This document shows positions 40,996-49,899 of a stretch of 64,000 nucleotides of DNA, one piece after another. Source of the stretch: Neisseria yangbaofengii (GTDB lineage: Bacteria > Pseudomonadota > Gammaproteobacteria > Burkholderiales > Neisseriaceae); NCBI RefSeq assembly GCF_014898075.1, contig NZ_CP062976.1:1302001-1366000 (forward strand), given 5' to 3'. The notes below the pieces were generated by a model. It was not told where the DNA came from. It ran no database searches and was given only the letters and a program-made list of their open reading frames with translations. The translations under genes and the position numbers were made by a program. Numbering within the stretch: position 1 is the stretch's first letter; each line of letters begins with the position of its first letter.

Positions 40996-41904
40996 TATAT
41001 TAAAATAAGAATTCCCAAGTCAACACTGAATATTTAGAGTCCAAAATGTCATACTCAATAGAACTACGAGAAAAAGCATACCAATACTATCAGGCATGCA
41101 AAAATGCCAGCGAAGTTTGCAAAGCATACCAAATTGACCCAAAAACATTTCGAAGTTGGAGAAAACGCTATGAGCAAACCGGTTCATTTGAACATCAAGT
41201 CAAAGGTGGCAATGCAACCAAAGTCAATAAAAACCTGCTCATAAAATATGTTAAAGAACACCCTGATGCATACCAGCATGAAATTGCAGCTCATTTTGGG
41301 TGTACGCCGGCTAATATTTGTTATTTGTTCAAAGTATTGGGTATTACGCGTAAAAAAAGACCACGAGCTACAAAGAACAAAAACCAGAACAGGTAGCCAC
41401 TTATCAACAAGCATTAAATCAATATGCTGATTATCAAGTTGTTTTCCTTGATGAAACAGGATTTGATACTTTTTACTACCGTCCTTATGCCTATTCACCA
41501 AAAGGGCTTCCAGTTAAAGCGCAAATCAGTGGTAAACGATACCAGCGCACATCACTGGTTGCAGCTCAAATCAAAGACCAAAGTAATCTAATTGCACCCA
41601 TGATTTATTCAGGCACGATGGATAGTCGTTTATTTGAAGCATGGTTTGAAGGCGTATTGCTGCCTGAATTAACTGAACAATCTGTTATTGTGATGGATAA
41701 TGCTCGCTTTCATCGGATGTCTGTTTTAGCAGAGATTTCAGAAAAAGAGGGGCATAAAATCTTAGCTCTTGCACCTTATTCGCCAGAGCTTAATCCGATT
41801 GAAAAAGCATGGGCGAACATTAAAAAGCATCTACGAAAAGTGCTGCCTGAAATGGGCAATTTTATGGCCGCATTAATGAGTAGTTTTTATTTTAATTAAC
41901 TATA
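40991..41904 (+). mobile_element. IS630-family insertion sequence
   Basis: Imperfect terminal repeats, TATAGTATATTAAAATAA at the left and the inverse of TATAGTTAATTAAAATAA at the right, bound about 914 bp, starting and ending with TA (IS630 elements target TA). It carries one transposase gene in two frames. It is inserted at the end of silent cassette 1. Confidence 0.8.
41046..41899 (+). CDS. IS630 transposase made by -1 frameshift
   Basis: The first frame (41,046-41,396) is a helix-turn-helix domain (EVCKAYQIDPKTFRSWRKRY). A -1 slip at the run of seven A followed by G near 41,352 joins it to a second frame with VFLDETGFD, VIVMDNARFHR and LAPYSPELNPIEKAW, which carry the DDE catalytic residues. 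A programmed -1 frameshift at such a site is common in IS630 elements. The stop lies in the right terminal repeat. Confidence 0.82.
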
Positions 41905-41936
41905 TTACAAATTCTTTTAAAAATTGGAGGATATAA

Positions 41937-42203
41937 ATGATAAAAAAAACACCAATTCTAATATTAGCCTCTTTATTAATTTCTTGTTATTACGATAGAG
42001 AAACTGGTTGTGTGCAACATTTAAATTACGTAGACTGCCCAATAATTTCTGCCAATTCACTTTTTAAAGAAAATATAGATAAACAGCAATTATATATAGA
42101 TATAAAGGAATGCACAAAAGTAATAGGAAACAACATAAAAGCAACGAAGGAAGCAAGATATCAATGTATGGAAAGTAAAGGCTATAAGCGTATTTTGAAA
42201 TAA
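41937..42203 (+). CDS. Small lipoprotein, possible orphan immunity protein
   Basis: An 88-residue AT-rich protein. MIKKTPILILASLLISC is a lipoprotein signal with a Cys at the expected place. ATG is behind TTGGAGG. The low GC and the position between silent cassettes suggest an immunity gene left from a lost toxin (inference). No family recognised. Confidence 0.5.
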   Translation: MIKKTPILILASLLISCYYDRETGCVQHLNYVDCPIISANSLFKENIDKQQLYIDIKECTKVIGNNIKATKEARYQCMESKGYKRILK

Positions 42204-42210
42204 TATTTTT

Positions 42211-42270
42211 TCAGACAGCTTGAACAACGTGTTTGACCAAGATAAAGTTGAAAACGAACTCAAGCTGTAA
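42211..42270 (+). pseudogene. 20-codon scrap of another tpsA cassette
   Basis: The frame ending at TAA 42,270 reads SLNNVFDQDKVENELKL, equivalent to the RLNNIFDKERVQSEIDL segment of TpsA. It is joined abruptly to silent cassette 2. It shows repeated recombination at this locus. Confidence 0.6.
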
Positions 42271-43790
42271 AGAACGGATTGAAAACCACAGCCGTTACAA
42301 AGGCGAAAGTTTCGATTTCGGAGCTTCCGGAGGGGTAAGCGGCAAAACGTTGGGGCAAAGCCAACCTGACCACAACAGCCGTCTGAAAAACGTAAGCGAT
42401 AAAGATACCTTCTCCAAAACCATAGGCTACAGCTCCGACAGCGACAGCCAAAACAGTGTTACCAAAAGCGGCATCGGCACACGCAATATCGTCATCGGCA
42501 ACGACCCGACAGGCAAACAAGCCGAAGCGGTTTACACCGACACCCGCAGCGAAACCGCCGAAGCCGCATCAGGCCGTCTGAAAAATACGTTTGATAAAGA
42601 CAAGGTACAGCGCGAGATTGATTTACAGCGGAAGGTCAGTCAGGAATTCAGCAAAAATGTGCAGTCGGCCAACAGTGAAATCAACCAAAAACTGGATACG
42701 CTGAAAGAGCAGAAAGAAAAAGGCCTTATCAGCGAAGCCGAGTACCGGCAAAAAACCGGTAACTGGCAGAAAGGCAAAGTGCTGCTCAACAGCATTGCCG
42801 CAGGCTTATCCGCACCGACCGACAGCGCAGCAGGCATTGCAGCCGCCACTGCAAGTCCGGCAGTATCCTATCAAATCGGGCAATACTTCAAAGGAGTGGC
42901 GAAACAGAATTCAGACGGCAATCTGACCGCCAAACAGGAAACCGCCCATATACTTGCCCATGCGGTATTGGGTGCGGCAACGGCAGCGGCGGGAGACAAC
43001 AATGCCCTGGCCGGAGCCATCAGCGCAGGCAGTGCCGAAGCGGCCGCACCGTTAATCGGCAACTATCTCTACGGCGAGAAAGACGGCAGCAAACTGACGG
43101 CCGAGCAGAAGGAAACCGTAACGGCGATTACAAACCTGTTGGGAACGGCTACGGGGGCGGTTGTTGGAAACACAACCACCAATGCGGTTCAGGGTAGTTT
43201 GGTTTCGGGAAATGCGGTAGAAAATAACTCTATCCTTTCCCATACGGCCCGTAGTCGTTTGAGTCCTCAAAGTAAGATTTTATACGACCGAATTATCCGA
43301 AAAGGTAATTTCCATACAGTAGAAGATTTTAATTATGCTTATGCCCAGTGTCCTAACAAAGCCTGCCAAAATGCTGTGGTTCAAGCTTTCCAAAAAGAAA
43401 GAGAACGTTTCTTTACCTATTTGGCAGATGAAATCAAAGATGGAAAGCAGAGGGAATTGCTGATTAAAGAGTTTGCTCCGGTGATGTTCGGTGAAAACTC
43501 GTTATTGGGCGGAAGATTCGGACAGGCGGCGGCAATCAACTGGTCAGGCTATCAAGACGGTTTCTTGGCCCGTTTCCCTGACGCATGGATTGAAAAAGAC
43601 AAAATTGATCAAAAAACCGTATCAGGCATGAGTCCTGAACGGGCTGAACGATCGGCTGTGGAAGAGATGCTGATTCCGCAAGCTATATCGGCTGCAATTG
43701 TTGGAGCTGCGGGTGTCCGTAAAATCGATGAAATTATTAAAAAAACTGAAAGTTTTGATAATAAGCTCAAGCATACTTCAAACTTTGATA
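42271..43790 (+). pseudogene. tpsC-type silent cassette 2 with VENN and a truncated toxin end
   Basis: Homologous to the end of TpsA from IENHSRY to the VENN motif (SGNAVENN), followed by an unrelated C-terminus (SRLSPQSKILYDRIIRKGNFHTVEDFNYAYAQCPNK, then a run up to EIIKKTESFDNK). No ribosome site or convincing start codon (the nearest ATG at 42,233 is out of the homologous part). At about 43,790 the sequence switches to a vapB remnant, so the toxin domain is cut. Confidence 0.78.
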
Positions 43791-43794
43791 GTGA

Positions 43795-43968
43795 TATTTC
43801 CAGAAGTATATTATCCGTAGAAACGAAGACGGTGATGTCGTTTTGTCTTCGCGCCCGCAAAATTGGGACGGCTTTATCTTGGCAGCAGCCCAAAATAATG
43901 ATTTGATTGAGCGCGATACAGAAGCAGATCCACAAGAACGGGATATTTTTGAAGGCTGGCAGGAATGA
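43795..43968 (+). pseudogene. vapB antitoxin remnant, N-terminus missing
   Basis: In the frame ending TGA 43,968 the sequence reads YIIRRNEDGDVVLSSRPQNWDGF, then DPQERDIFEGW, the C-terminus of VapB antitoxins. A TGA at 43,792 and the cassette junction cut off the DNA-binding part. The stop overlaps the vapC start as ATGA, as in intact pairs. Confidence 0.75.
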
Positions 43969-44312
43969 AACGTTATATGCTTGATACCAATGCGACTAAT
44001 CATGCGCTCAAATTGCACCCTGCCTTTATGGAAAACCTGAAAAAAGTCCCTATTTCATCATTGTGCATTTCCAGCATCACTCATGCAGAGATTCATTACA
44101 GTTTGGCTAAAAAACCTGAGGCAGTAAAATTGCATAAGGCTGTAAAAGAGTTTTTAAAATACGTCGATATCCTTCCATTCGACCAATCGGTATCCGAATC
44201 ATACGGCAAATTTAAAGCTTCTGTAGAAAAGCATGGAAAAAGCCTGTCCACTTTCGATATGATGATTGCGGCTCATGCCCATGACGAAATAATAAATTCA
44301 TTGCGTACATGA
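43965..44312 (+). CDS. VapC-type PIN-domain RNase toxin, probably incomplete
   Basis: A 115-residue protein beginning MKRYMLDTN (first Asp of the PIN active site), with ITHAEIHYSLAKK (second acidic residue) and TFDMMIAAHA (third). VapC toxins cut tRNA or rRNA. The usual C-terminal end after AHA...NxxxF is short or altered here. The partner antitoxin is only a fragment, so an active toxin would be uncontrolled; it is probably inactive or silent. Confidence 0.78.
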   Translation: MKRYMLDTNATNHALKLHPAFMENLKKVPISSLCISSITHAEIHYSLAKKPEAVKLHKAVKEFLKYVDILPFDQSVSESYGKFKASVEKHGKSLSTFDMMIAAHAHDEIINSLRT

Positions 44313-44322
44313 CTTAGCCGGA

Positions 44323-44421
44323 GCCGGAGTCCAGCTGTACAGATGCTTTCTGCAGGGGCGCACCGGTCGGCAGCTTCTGTTTGTCCATTTCAGCGAACTG
44401 CTCCAGCTGCCTCCATAACTT
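44323..44421 (-). pseudogene. Minus-strand remnant of an unidentified gene end
   Basis: On the minus strand a frame of about 33 codons (LEQFAEMDKQKLPTGAPLQK and on to a TAA near 44,316) reads like the C-terminus of a protein. No start or homologue recognised. The rest of 44,313-44,559 holds no other gene; the region before 44,560 should contain the promoter of the next operon. Confidence 0.35.
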
Positions 44422-44559
44422 TCGATGATAAATAAGTATCCGTTTTGACAACGGAAGCCCAAGCAAGGCACACATTAATCAGATCTTGCCTTTCTTAACG
44501 AAATTATGCAATATACTGACTTGCGATGTTTAACCAATCATTCATATGGAGAATGATTT

Positions 44560-45231
44560 ATGACTATGCTTAAAACTACTCTGGCCTGCGGTATCGCGCT
44601 CGCTTTGCTCGCCGGCTGTGCAACAGAATCTTCACGCAGCCTGGAAGTGGCTAAAGTTGCTTCATACAATACGCAATATAATGGTGTGCGCACCCCGATA
44701 TCCATCGGCAGCTTCGATAACCGTTCAAGCTTCCAAAAAGGTGTATTCTCCGACGGCGAAGACCGCTTAGGCAGTCAAGCTAAGACCATTTTGGCCACTC
44801 ATCTACAACAAACCAACCGTTTCAATGTGCTGAACCGCACCAACCTGAGCGCCTTGAAACAAGAAGCCGGTATCTCGGGTAAGGCACAAAATCTGAAAGG
44901 TGCAAACTATGTTGTCACCGGCGATGTAACCGAGTTCGGCCGTAAAGATGTGGGCGACCACCAATTGTTCGGTATTTTAGGGCGCGGTAAATCACAGATT
45001 GCCTATGCCAAAGTTGCCTTGAATATCGTTAATGTCCGAACTTCGGAGGTTGTTTATTCTACTCAAGGTGCCGGTGAATATTCACTTTCCAACCGAGAGG
45101 TCATCGGTTTTGGCGGTACCTCAGGCTACGACGCAACTTTGAACGGCAAAGTATTGGATTTGGCCGTACGCGAAGCCGTAAACAACCTGGTACAAGCCAT
45201 CGACAATGGCGCTTGGCAGCCTAACCGTTAA
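44560..45231 (+). CDS. CsgG-family lipoprotein
   Basis: A 223-residue lipoprotein (signal LACGIALALLAGC). The CsgG domain is seen in ILATHLQQTNRFNVLNRTNLSALKQE and NYVVTGDVTEFGRKDVG, then AKVALNIVNVRTSEVVYSTQGAGEYS. It sits in the outer membrane. In Neisseria it heads the three-gene operon with a DUF4810 protein and GNA1162; the three may form an envelope complex of unknown purpose. Confidence 0.85.
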   Translation: MTMLKTTLACGIALALLAGCATESSRSLEVAKVASYNTQYNGVRTPISIGSFDNRSSFQKGVFSDGEDRLGSQAKTILATHLQQTNRFNVLNRTNLSALKQEAGISGKAQNLKGANYVVTGDVTEFGRKDVGDHQLFGILGRGKSQIAYAKVALNIVNVRTSEVVYSTQGAGEYSLSNREVIGFGGTSGYDATLNGKVLDLAVREAVNNLVQAIDNGAWQPNR

Positions 45232-45240
45232 GGAGGCCGT

Positions 45241-45609
45241 ATGAAAAAAGGGATGTCATTATATGGACTGCCTCTGGCTGCCGCACTTTTACTGGCAGCC
45301 TGTGGCTCTGCGCCTAAGTCGATGTATTACTGGAAAGACTACAGCTCAACAGTTTACGAACGTCTGAAAAACGACGACAGTTCGGCAGGTAAGCAAATCG
45401 ACAAGATGGAGCAGTATTTTAATGAAGCCAACCGTAAGCAGCTACCTGCCGCCCCGGGAGCCCATGCCCATATGGGTCTTTTGCTGATTGATGCCGGACA
45501 ACCGGATGCAGCCAAGGCACAATTTGAAACAGAAAAACAGCTGTTCCCCGAATCGGCGGTTTTTATGGATTTTCTGTTGAAGAGTAAGGCCTCAGGAGGA
45601 AAACAATGA
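45241..45609 (+). CDS. DUF4810 lipoprotein
   Basis: A 122-residue lipoprotein (LPLAAALLLAAC). SMYYWKDYSSTVYERLKND and GAHAHMGLLLIDAGQPDAAKAQFETEKQLFPES are typical of DUF4810, a short TPR-like protein. Start 9 bp after csgG; the stop overlaps the next ATG. Confidence 0.85.
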   Translation: MKKGMSLYGLPLAAALLLAACGSAPKSMYYWKDYSSTVYERLKNDDSSAGKQIDKMEQYFNEANRKQLPAAPGAHAHMGLLLIDAGQPDAAKAQFETEKQLFPESAVFMDFLLKSKASGGKQ

Positions 45610-46274
45610 AGATGATGAAGTGTTTACTGCCTTTAGCCGCGACCTTAGCTTTGTCCGCCTGCCAAACGTACCACCAGCCACAGCCTTACGACTATACGGC
45701 TTTTAAAGAAAGCAATCCCAAATCTATTTTGGTTTTGCCGCCTTTGAATGAATCGCCTGACGTTAAAGCCACTTGGGGCATGCTGACCGCTACAACCTTT
45801 CCACTCTCCGAAGCAGGTTATTATGTCTTCCCGGTTGCTGTTGCTGCTGAAGCCTTCAAGCAAAACGGCCTCACCAATGCGGCCGACATCCACGATGTCA
45901 AGCTGGACAAACTGCGTGAAATCTTTGGTAATGATGCTGTACTGTATGTAACCGTGAAAGAATACGGTACTAAATACCAAATTATACAAAGCGTGACCAC
46001 TGTAAGTGCTGAGGCTAAACTGGTCGATGCGCGTACCGGCAAAGAGCTTTGGAGTGGTTCTGCCGTAGCTTCTGATGCCGGACAAAAAAACAACAATGGT
46101 ATCCTAGCCGCCCTTCTTGGTGCCATTATTGACCAAGTAGTCGGCACATTAGGCGACAAAGGCTATAATATGGCTCAAACAGCCGGTGCCCAACTACTCT
46201 CTCCAACGAAACACAACGGCATTCTCTACGGCCCACGCTCCCCGCATTATCAAAAAGAACCAGGGCAGAAATAG
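45606..46274 (+). CDS. DUF799 lipoprotein (GNA1162 type)
   Basis: A 222-residue lipoprotein (LLPLAATLALSAC) with NPKSILVLPPLNESPDVKAT, LREIFGNDAVLYVTVKEYGT and ARTGKELWSGSAVAS, the pattern of GNA1162, an outer-membrane antigen of meningococcus. It overlaps the DUF4810 gene by four bases. I recall the same three genes together in meningococcus. Confidence 0.87.
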   Translation: MKMMKCLLPLAATLALSACQTYHQPQPYDYTAFKESNPKSILVLPPLNESPDVKATWGMLTATTFPLSEAGYYVFPVAVAAEAFKQNGLTNAADIHDVKLDKLREIFGNDAVLYVTVKEYGTKYQIIQSVTTVSAEAKLVDARTGKELWSGSAVASDAGQKNNNGILAALLGAIIDQVVGTLGDKGYNMAQTAGAQLLSPTKHNGILYGPRSPHYQKEPGQK

Positions 46275-46287
46275 CCCTTCATCAAAA

Positions 46288-46318
46288 GGCAGAATCTTCA
46301 GATTCTGCTTTTTTACTG
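46288..46318 (+). terminator. Intrinsic terminator
   Basis: GGCAGAATC and GATTCTGC form a stem with a 4-base loop, followed by T6. Ends the lipoprotein operon. Confidence 0.85.
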
Positions 46319-46357
46319 CAAACAAAATAGTATGCCGTGTTGTGAAAAAACATATAC

Positions 46358-46412
46358 TTGACACAGGTAAGGAAGTTGCCTTACACTTAATCTAGTGGGA
46401 TATCCCACTAGA
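46358..46412 (+). promoter_or_regulatory. Promoter and operator of the PrlF-YhaV pair
   Basis: TTGACA, 17-bp spacer, TTACAC, followed by a perfect palindrome TCTAGTGGGATATCCCACTAGA (22 bp including ends; core CTAGTGGGATATCCCACTAG). The palindrome lies where transcription starts and suits an antitoxin operator. Confidence 0.6.
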
Positions 46413-46535
46413 TATTAAATTTACTAAATATTAAATTTTGATGAAAGTCCCATAGGCCGCTTAAATATTAAAGGCACACAGTAGGACTGATAAGCCAGAG
46501 TTGTGAAGAGTAATAGGAATATAGGCAGGGCACAA

Positions 46536-46838
46536 ATGAATATGAATGTTATTTTAAATGCTGTGTCAACCATGACCAGTAAAAACCAAACAACCATTCC
46601 GGAGTCAGTGCGTAAAGCATTGGGGTTGGAAAAGCAGGACAAGCTCCGCTTCTCTGTATTGGAAGGTGGCCAGGTGTTGCTTGAAAAAGATGTGATTGAT
46701 GAAGAAGAATGTGACGACGACCCGGTGGTTCACAATTTTCTGAATTTTTTGGAGCAATCCATGCAAAATTCTCCTGAGTCGATTCGTCCCGCTTCCTCTT
46801 CCCGCTATGCCCGCTATCGTCAACTGGCCGGAGATTAA
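46536..46838 (+). CDS. PrlF-type antitoxin (AbrB fold)
   Basis: A 100-residue protein from ATG 46,536 (GTG at 46,503 is also in frame). The N-terminus STMTSKNQTTIPESVRKALGL is the SpoVT/AbrB swapped-hairpin domain; the C-terminus matches PrlF/SohA. It binds and inhibits the YhaV toxin encoded 17 bp downstream. Confidence 0.85.
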   Translation: MNMNVILNAVSTMTSKNQTTIPESVRKALGLEKQDKLRFSVLEGGQVLLEKDVIDEEECDDDPVVHNFLNFLEQSMQNSPESIRPASSSRYARYRQLAGD

Positions 46839-46855
46839 CATAGTAGAGGATCAAT

Positions 46856-47302
46856 ATGCCTGACGAGCAGATGATAATAAATGGTTATACCATTTATGAG
46901 CATGGGTGTTTTACTCAGCAGATGGAAAATCTTGCTGAGCAAGTAGAGAGCCAAGAAAAGGCCGAAAAAGCCGCCAAATCAGATGAGGCAAAGCTTCTGA
47001 AGCGGATACTTGATGAAATAGATGCCATTGCCCATGCGCCCGACAATAAAAAATACCGCTTGGGTCAGACTATGGGTAGTGAATACAAGCATTGGCGGCG
47101 GGCAAAGATTATGGAAAGGTACAGGTTATTCTTCCGATACGACTCGGCCAGTAAAATCATTATTCTTGCCTGGATCAACGATTCGGATACGAAACGAACC
47201 TACGGCAGCAAGAATGATGCTTATGCGGTATTTAAAAAAATGCTCGAAAGTGGCAATCCTCCATCAGATTGGCAGGCATTATTGAACGAAACAGTGAAAT
47301 AG
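46856..47302 (+). CDS. YhaV-type RNase toxin
   Basis: A 148-residue RelE-superfamily toxin: NGYTIYEHGCFTQQME at the start, then YRLGQTMGSEYKHWRRAKIMERYRLFFRYD and ILAWINDSDTKRTYGSKNDAYAVFKKML, which carry the catalytic Arg/His/Lys/Glu pattern of YhaV. It cuts RNA on the ribosome. Paired with PrlF it is likely an addiction module of the element. Confidence 0.88.
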   Translation: MPDEQMIINGYTIYEHGCFTQQMENLAEQVESQEKAEKAAKSDEAKLLKRILDEIDAIAHAPDNKKYRLGQTMGSEYKHWRRAKIMERYRLFFRYDSASKIIILAWINDSDTKRTYGSKNDAYAVFKKMLESGNPPSDWQALLNETVK

Positions 47303-47342
47303 CATATCCGAGGCGGCTTCGCCAATTAAGGAGAATACTGCA

Positions 47343-47657
47343 ATGAAAGGCAAAGTGAAATGGTTCAACGCCAATAAGGGGAGCGGTTACATTATAGGCG
47401 ATGATGGTGAAGAATATTTTTACCGTTTGGATGATTTGCCTATCCGCAGCGGCGATATTGTGGAATTCACCCCTACTCAAAACGCCCGTGGTGAAGTGGC
47501 TAAAGAAGTTAAACTGCTGCAAAAAGCACCCTATGCAGACAAACACGGGAGAAACTATCAAAACATCAACATTACTTCAAACCACTCGACGGTCAAAAAA
47601 TCCGGCTGCTTTATCGCCACTGCAGTATATGACCCTCGACCTTTCTCCTTTGATTAG
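47343..47657 (+). CDS. Cold-shock-domain protein with an extended C-terminus
   Basis: A 104-residue protein. Residues 1-65 are a cold-shock OB domain starting GKVKWFNANKGSGYI (RNP1) with a weak RNP2. The C-terminal 35 residues are unique. I recall a cspA-like gene next to traI in the gonococcal genetic island. The gene overlaps the possible extended traI by up to 257 bases in another frame. Confidence 0.78.
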   Translation: MKGKVKWFNANKGSGYIIGDDGEEYFYRLDDLPIRSGDIVEFTPTQNARGEVAKEVKLLQKAPYADKHGRNYQNINITSNHSTVKKSGCFIATAVYDPRPFSFD

Positions 47658-49899
47658 TCACATTAAAAATAATCTGGGCTTATCCAATGAAAACTGGCAC
47701 AGAGATGCTCTGCCTTTCCTCCACCGCTATATCGAATTCGTACAGCGCCTCCCGGCATCCGAATCACATCACCACGCCGGTGATGGCGGGCTGGTCAAAC
47801 ATACCTTGGATGTCGCCTGTCTGGCACTTATCGCCTCGACATCACAGTCTTGGCCGCCGAACGCAAAAACCGAAGATATCGCCAGAAAAACCGCCGTATG
47901 GCGTTACGGCATCATGTGCGCCGCCATACTGCACGATGTGGGAAAAACCATGACCGGTTTTGAAATCGAACTGTACGCTGATGCAGCCGACCAGCATAAA
48001 ACCGTATGGTTGCCTGACACAGGATCAATGGCCGACAGCGGTCGGAAATATTATCGTGTCAATTTCCCTGAAACAAAATCCAATTACAGCACACACACTG
48101 AAATCGCGTGGGCTTTTTTTCAAAGCCTGGTGCCCGCACACGTCCGCAGGTGGATTGCAGAAACTGACCCTAATCTGATGATTGTACTGCGTAATTACTT
48201 GAGCGGGCAAAAAAACGGAAGCCCATTACAGGAAGTCATTACCCGGTCCGATATGACTTCCGTTTCCCGTGACCTCAAATCGGGCAGCCGGCAACGTTTT
48301 GCATCCGCAAAACGCACACCATTGATTGAAACCCTTATGGAAACGCTCCGGGAAATGTTGGCCGACCGTGGTGCCCATTTCAGCGTGGCCATTACGGCCG
48401 GCGGGGATTTGTTCCGCCAGGGCGACCTGATTTACATCATGGCCAAAAATGTCCCCGATTATGTCCGCCAATACCTGAGGTCCAACCAGCATCGGGCGGC
48501 CCCATCATTTCCTGCAGATAATCAGCGTATTTTTGATACCCTATATGAGTATGGCGCAATCGTCCCAGCTTCAGACCCATTTAAAGCCGTATCCAATATC
48601 GAAGTGTGCTTTACCCGTGGTGATGGCCAACAAATTTCGGCCAACTTCAGTGTTTTATGCTTCAAGGCAGCCATTCTTTATCCGGATGGAAACTTCCCCG
48701 AAGAATTTAAAGGCCATCTAAAGGTACTGGCAAGCAAACCTGCCCAAGCAGATGCCCCCAATGAGACAGAAAAACCGTCAGCTCGGGAAGAGTCAGAAAA
48801 AGACTCTCAACAGACACACATCCGTTCCGATTTTCTCAGCGAGAAAGAAGCAACCAAGTCTATCGCAGAGGTAGAGGAGACCAAAGCAGACACCGAAACG
48901 TTGCCTGCCAATCTATCCGAACCGACCACCCAAAATCATACCAGCCGCCAGGAAGCTGCTTCAGGTATAGACGGCTTACTGTCTAAATTTGACTTAATCC
49001 CAGAACAAACAACCGAAAGTCTAGATAGCGAACAAGCGGAATCTGCCCCAGTCAATAATCCGACACTACCAGACAAGACTGAAGTTGCCATCGTCGAAGA
49101 TATCCCTGCCCCAAACACAATAGCCAAGGCAGTACCTTCAACTGGAACGGCGAAAACCGAGCAAAAGGCCAAAAGGCAATCCGGTAGGGCATTACTGAAT
49201 CAGTTGTTTACTTCTGAGCAGCCTGACACGAAAAATGCAGATTCATCTAACCTGCCTCAAGAAGATACTGCACAAGCAGGAATTCGGGAAATCATCCATG
49301 ACCGGCAATCCGTACCCAACAGTACCCCAAGGCCTGTAAACATCGCCCAAACGCCTACCTTGCAAACCATCACTGAAACCAAGGGCATGATCGAACTCGA
49401 GGGCAGCATAGCAGAACATGAACTCCGCTCAAAACCGGAGAAAGCTGAAACTGCCATTCCGGCGATAGAGGAAAAGAAACTGGAAGCCCGGCAAAGGGGC
49501 ATCCAGTTTATCCATTGGCTTGGTAACGGGCTGGCTGACGGCACAATATCAACCAATCAACCGGGTTCGCCGGTTCATTTTATCGACCGTGGGATGTTGT
49601 TGGTTTCCCCTGTGATTTTTAGAGACTACGCCGGCGGGGTATTCAACAAGGCCGACACGGAAAGCTTCGGTCCTCTGGCTCAAAAGGGATTTGAGGCACT
49701 CCGTTTGCATGAGCGTACAAAGCGCAGTGCCTTATTCCGCACCATGACGACCAATGGCAGCAACAAACGTCTGTTTTACTGTTACCTGATCCCCGAACAC
49801 AATATCAAACACATTATCCAGCCGAGCTCACGGCCGGCCAACAACACTGAAATCGCACTAGAAGATGATGCCAATTTGCTGAATTTGGAGAACGAATGA
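47401..49899 (+). CDS. traI: MOBH-family relaxase TraI, start uncertain
   Basis: Up to 832 residues. From the first ATG (47,401) a hydrophobic N-terminal segment is included (WMICLSAAAIL); ATG 47,629 would give 756 residues without it. The relaxase domain contains ESHHHAGDGGLVKHTLDV (3H motif) and ILHDVGKT (HD motif, His/Asp 178/179). Numbering from memory of the gonococcal TraI (HD 161/162, Tyr212, Asp267) fits with an offset of 17, as Tyr229 (KSNYSTH) and Asp284 (ITRSDMT) are in place. A long acidic, disordered linker (about 440-670) and a C-terminal TraI_2_C domain (ARQRGIQFIHWLGNGLADG) follow. It nicks oriT and pilots DNA transfer. The stop overlaps traD by four bases. Confidence 0.9.
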   Translation: MMVKNIFTVWMICLSAAAILWNSPLLKTPVVKWLKKLNCCKKHPMQTNTGETIKTSTLLQTTRRSKNPAALSPLQYMTLDLSPLISHIKNNLGLSNENWHRDALPFLHRYIEFVQRLPASESHHHAGDGGLVKHTLDVACLALIASTSQSWPPNAKTEDIARKTAVWRYGIMCAAILHDVGKTMTGFEIELYADAADQHKTVWLPDTGSMADSGRKYYRVNFPETKSNYSTHTEIAWAFFQSLVPAHVRRWIAETDPNLMIVLRNYLSGQKNGSPLQEVITRSDMTSVSRDLKSGSRQRFASAKRTPLIETLMETLREMLADRGAHFSVAITAGGDLFRQGDLIYIMAKNVPDYVRQYLRSNQHRAAPSFPADNQRIFDTLYEYGAIVPASDPFKAVSNIEVCFTRGDGQQISANFSVLCFKAAILYPDGNFPEEFKGHLKVLASKPAQADAPNETEKPSAREESEKDSQQTHIRSDFLSEKEATKSIAEVEETKADTETLPANLSEPTTQNHTSRQEAASGIDGLLSKFDLIPEQTTESLDSEQAESAPVNNPTLPDKTEVAIVEDIPAPNTIAKAVPSTGTAKTEQKAKRQSGRALLNQLFTSEQPDTKNADSSNLPQEDTAQAGIREIIHDRQSVPNSTPRPVNIAQTPTLQTITETKGMIELEGSIAEHELRSKPEKAETAIPAIEEKKLEARQRGIQFIHWLGNGLADGTISTNQPGSPVHFIDRGMLLVSPVIFRDYAGGVFNKADTESFGPLAQKGFEALRLHERTKRSALFRTMTTNGSNKRLFYCYLIPEHNIKHIIQPSSRPANNTEIALEDDANLLNLENE

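Noticed and set aside
42233-43906. Treating silent cassette 2 as an ordinary gene from ATG 42,233
   Set aside because: The first about 13 codons come from a scrap in another frame, no ribosome site is present, and the 3' end runs into a vapB remnant out of frame.
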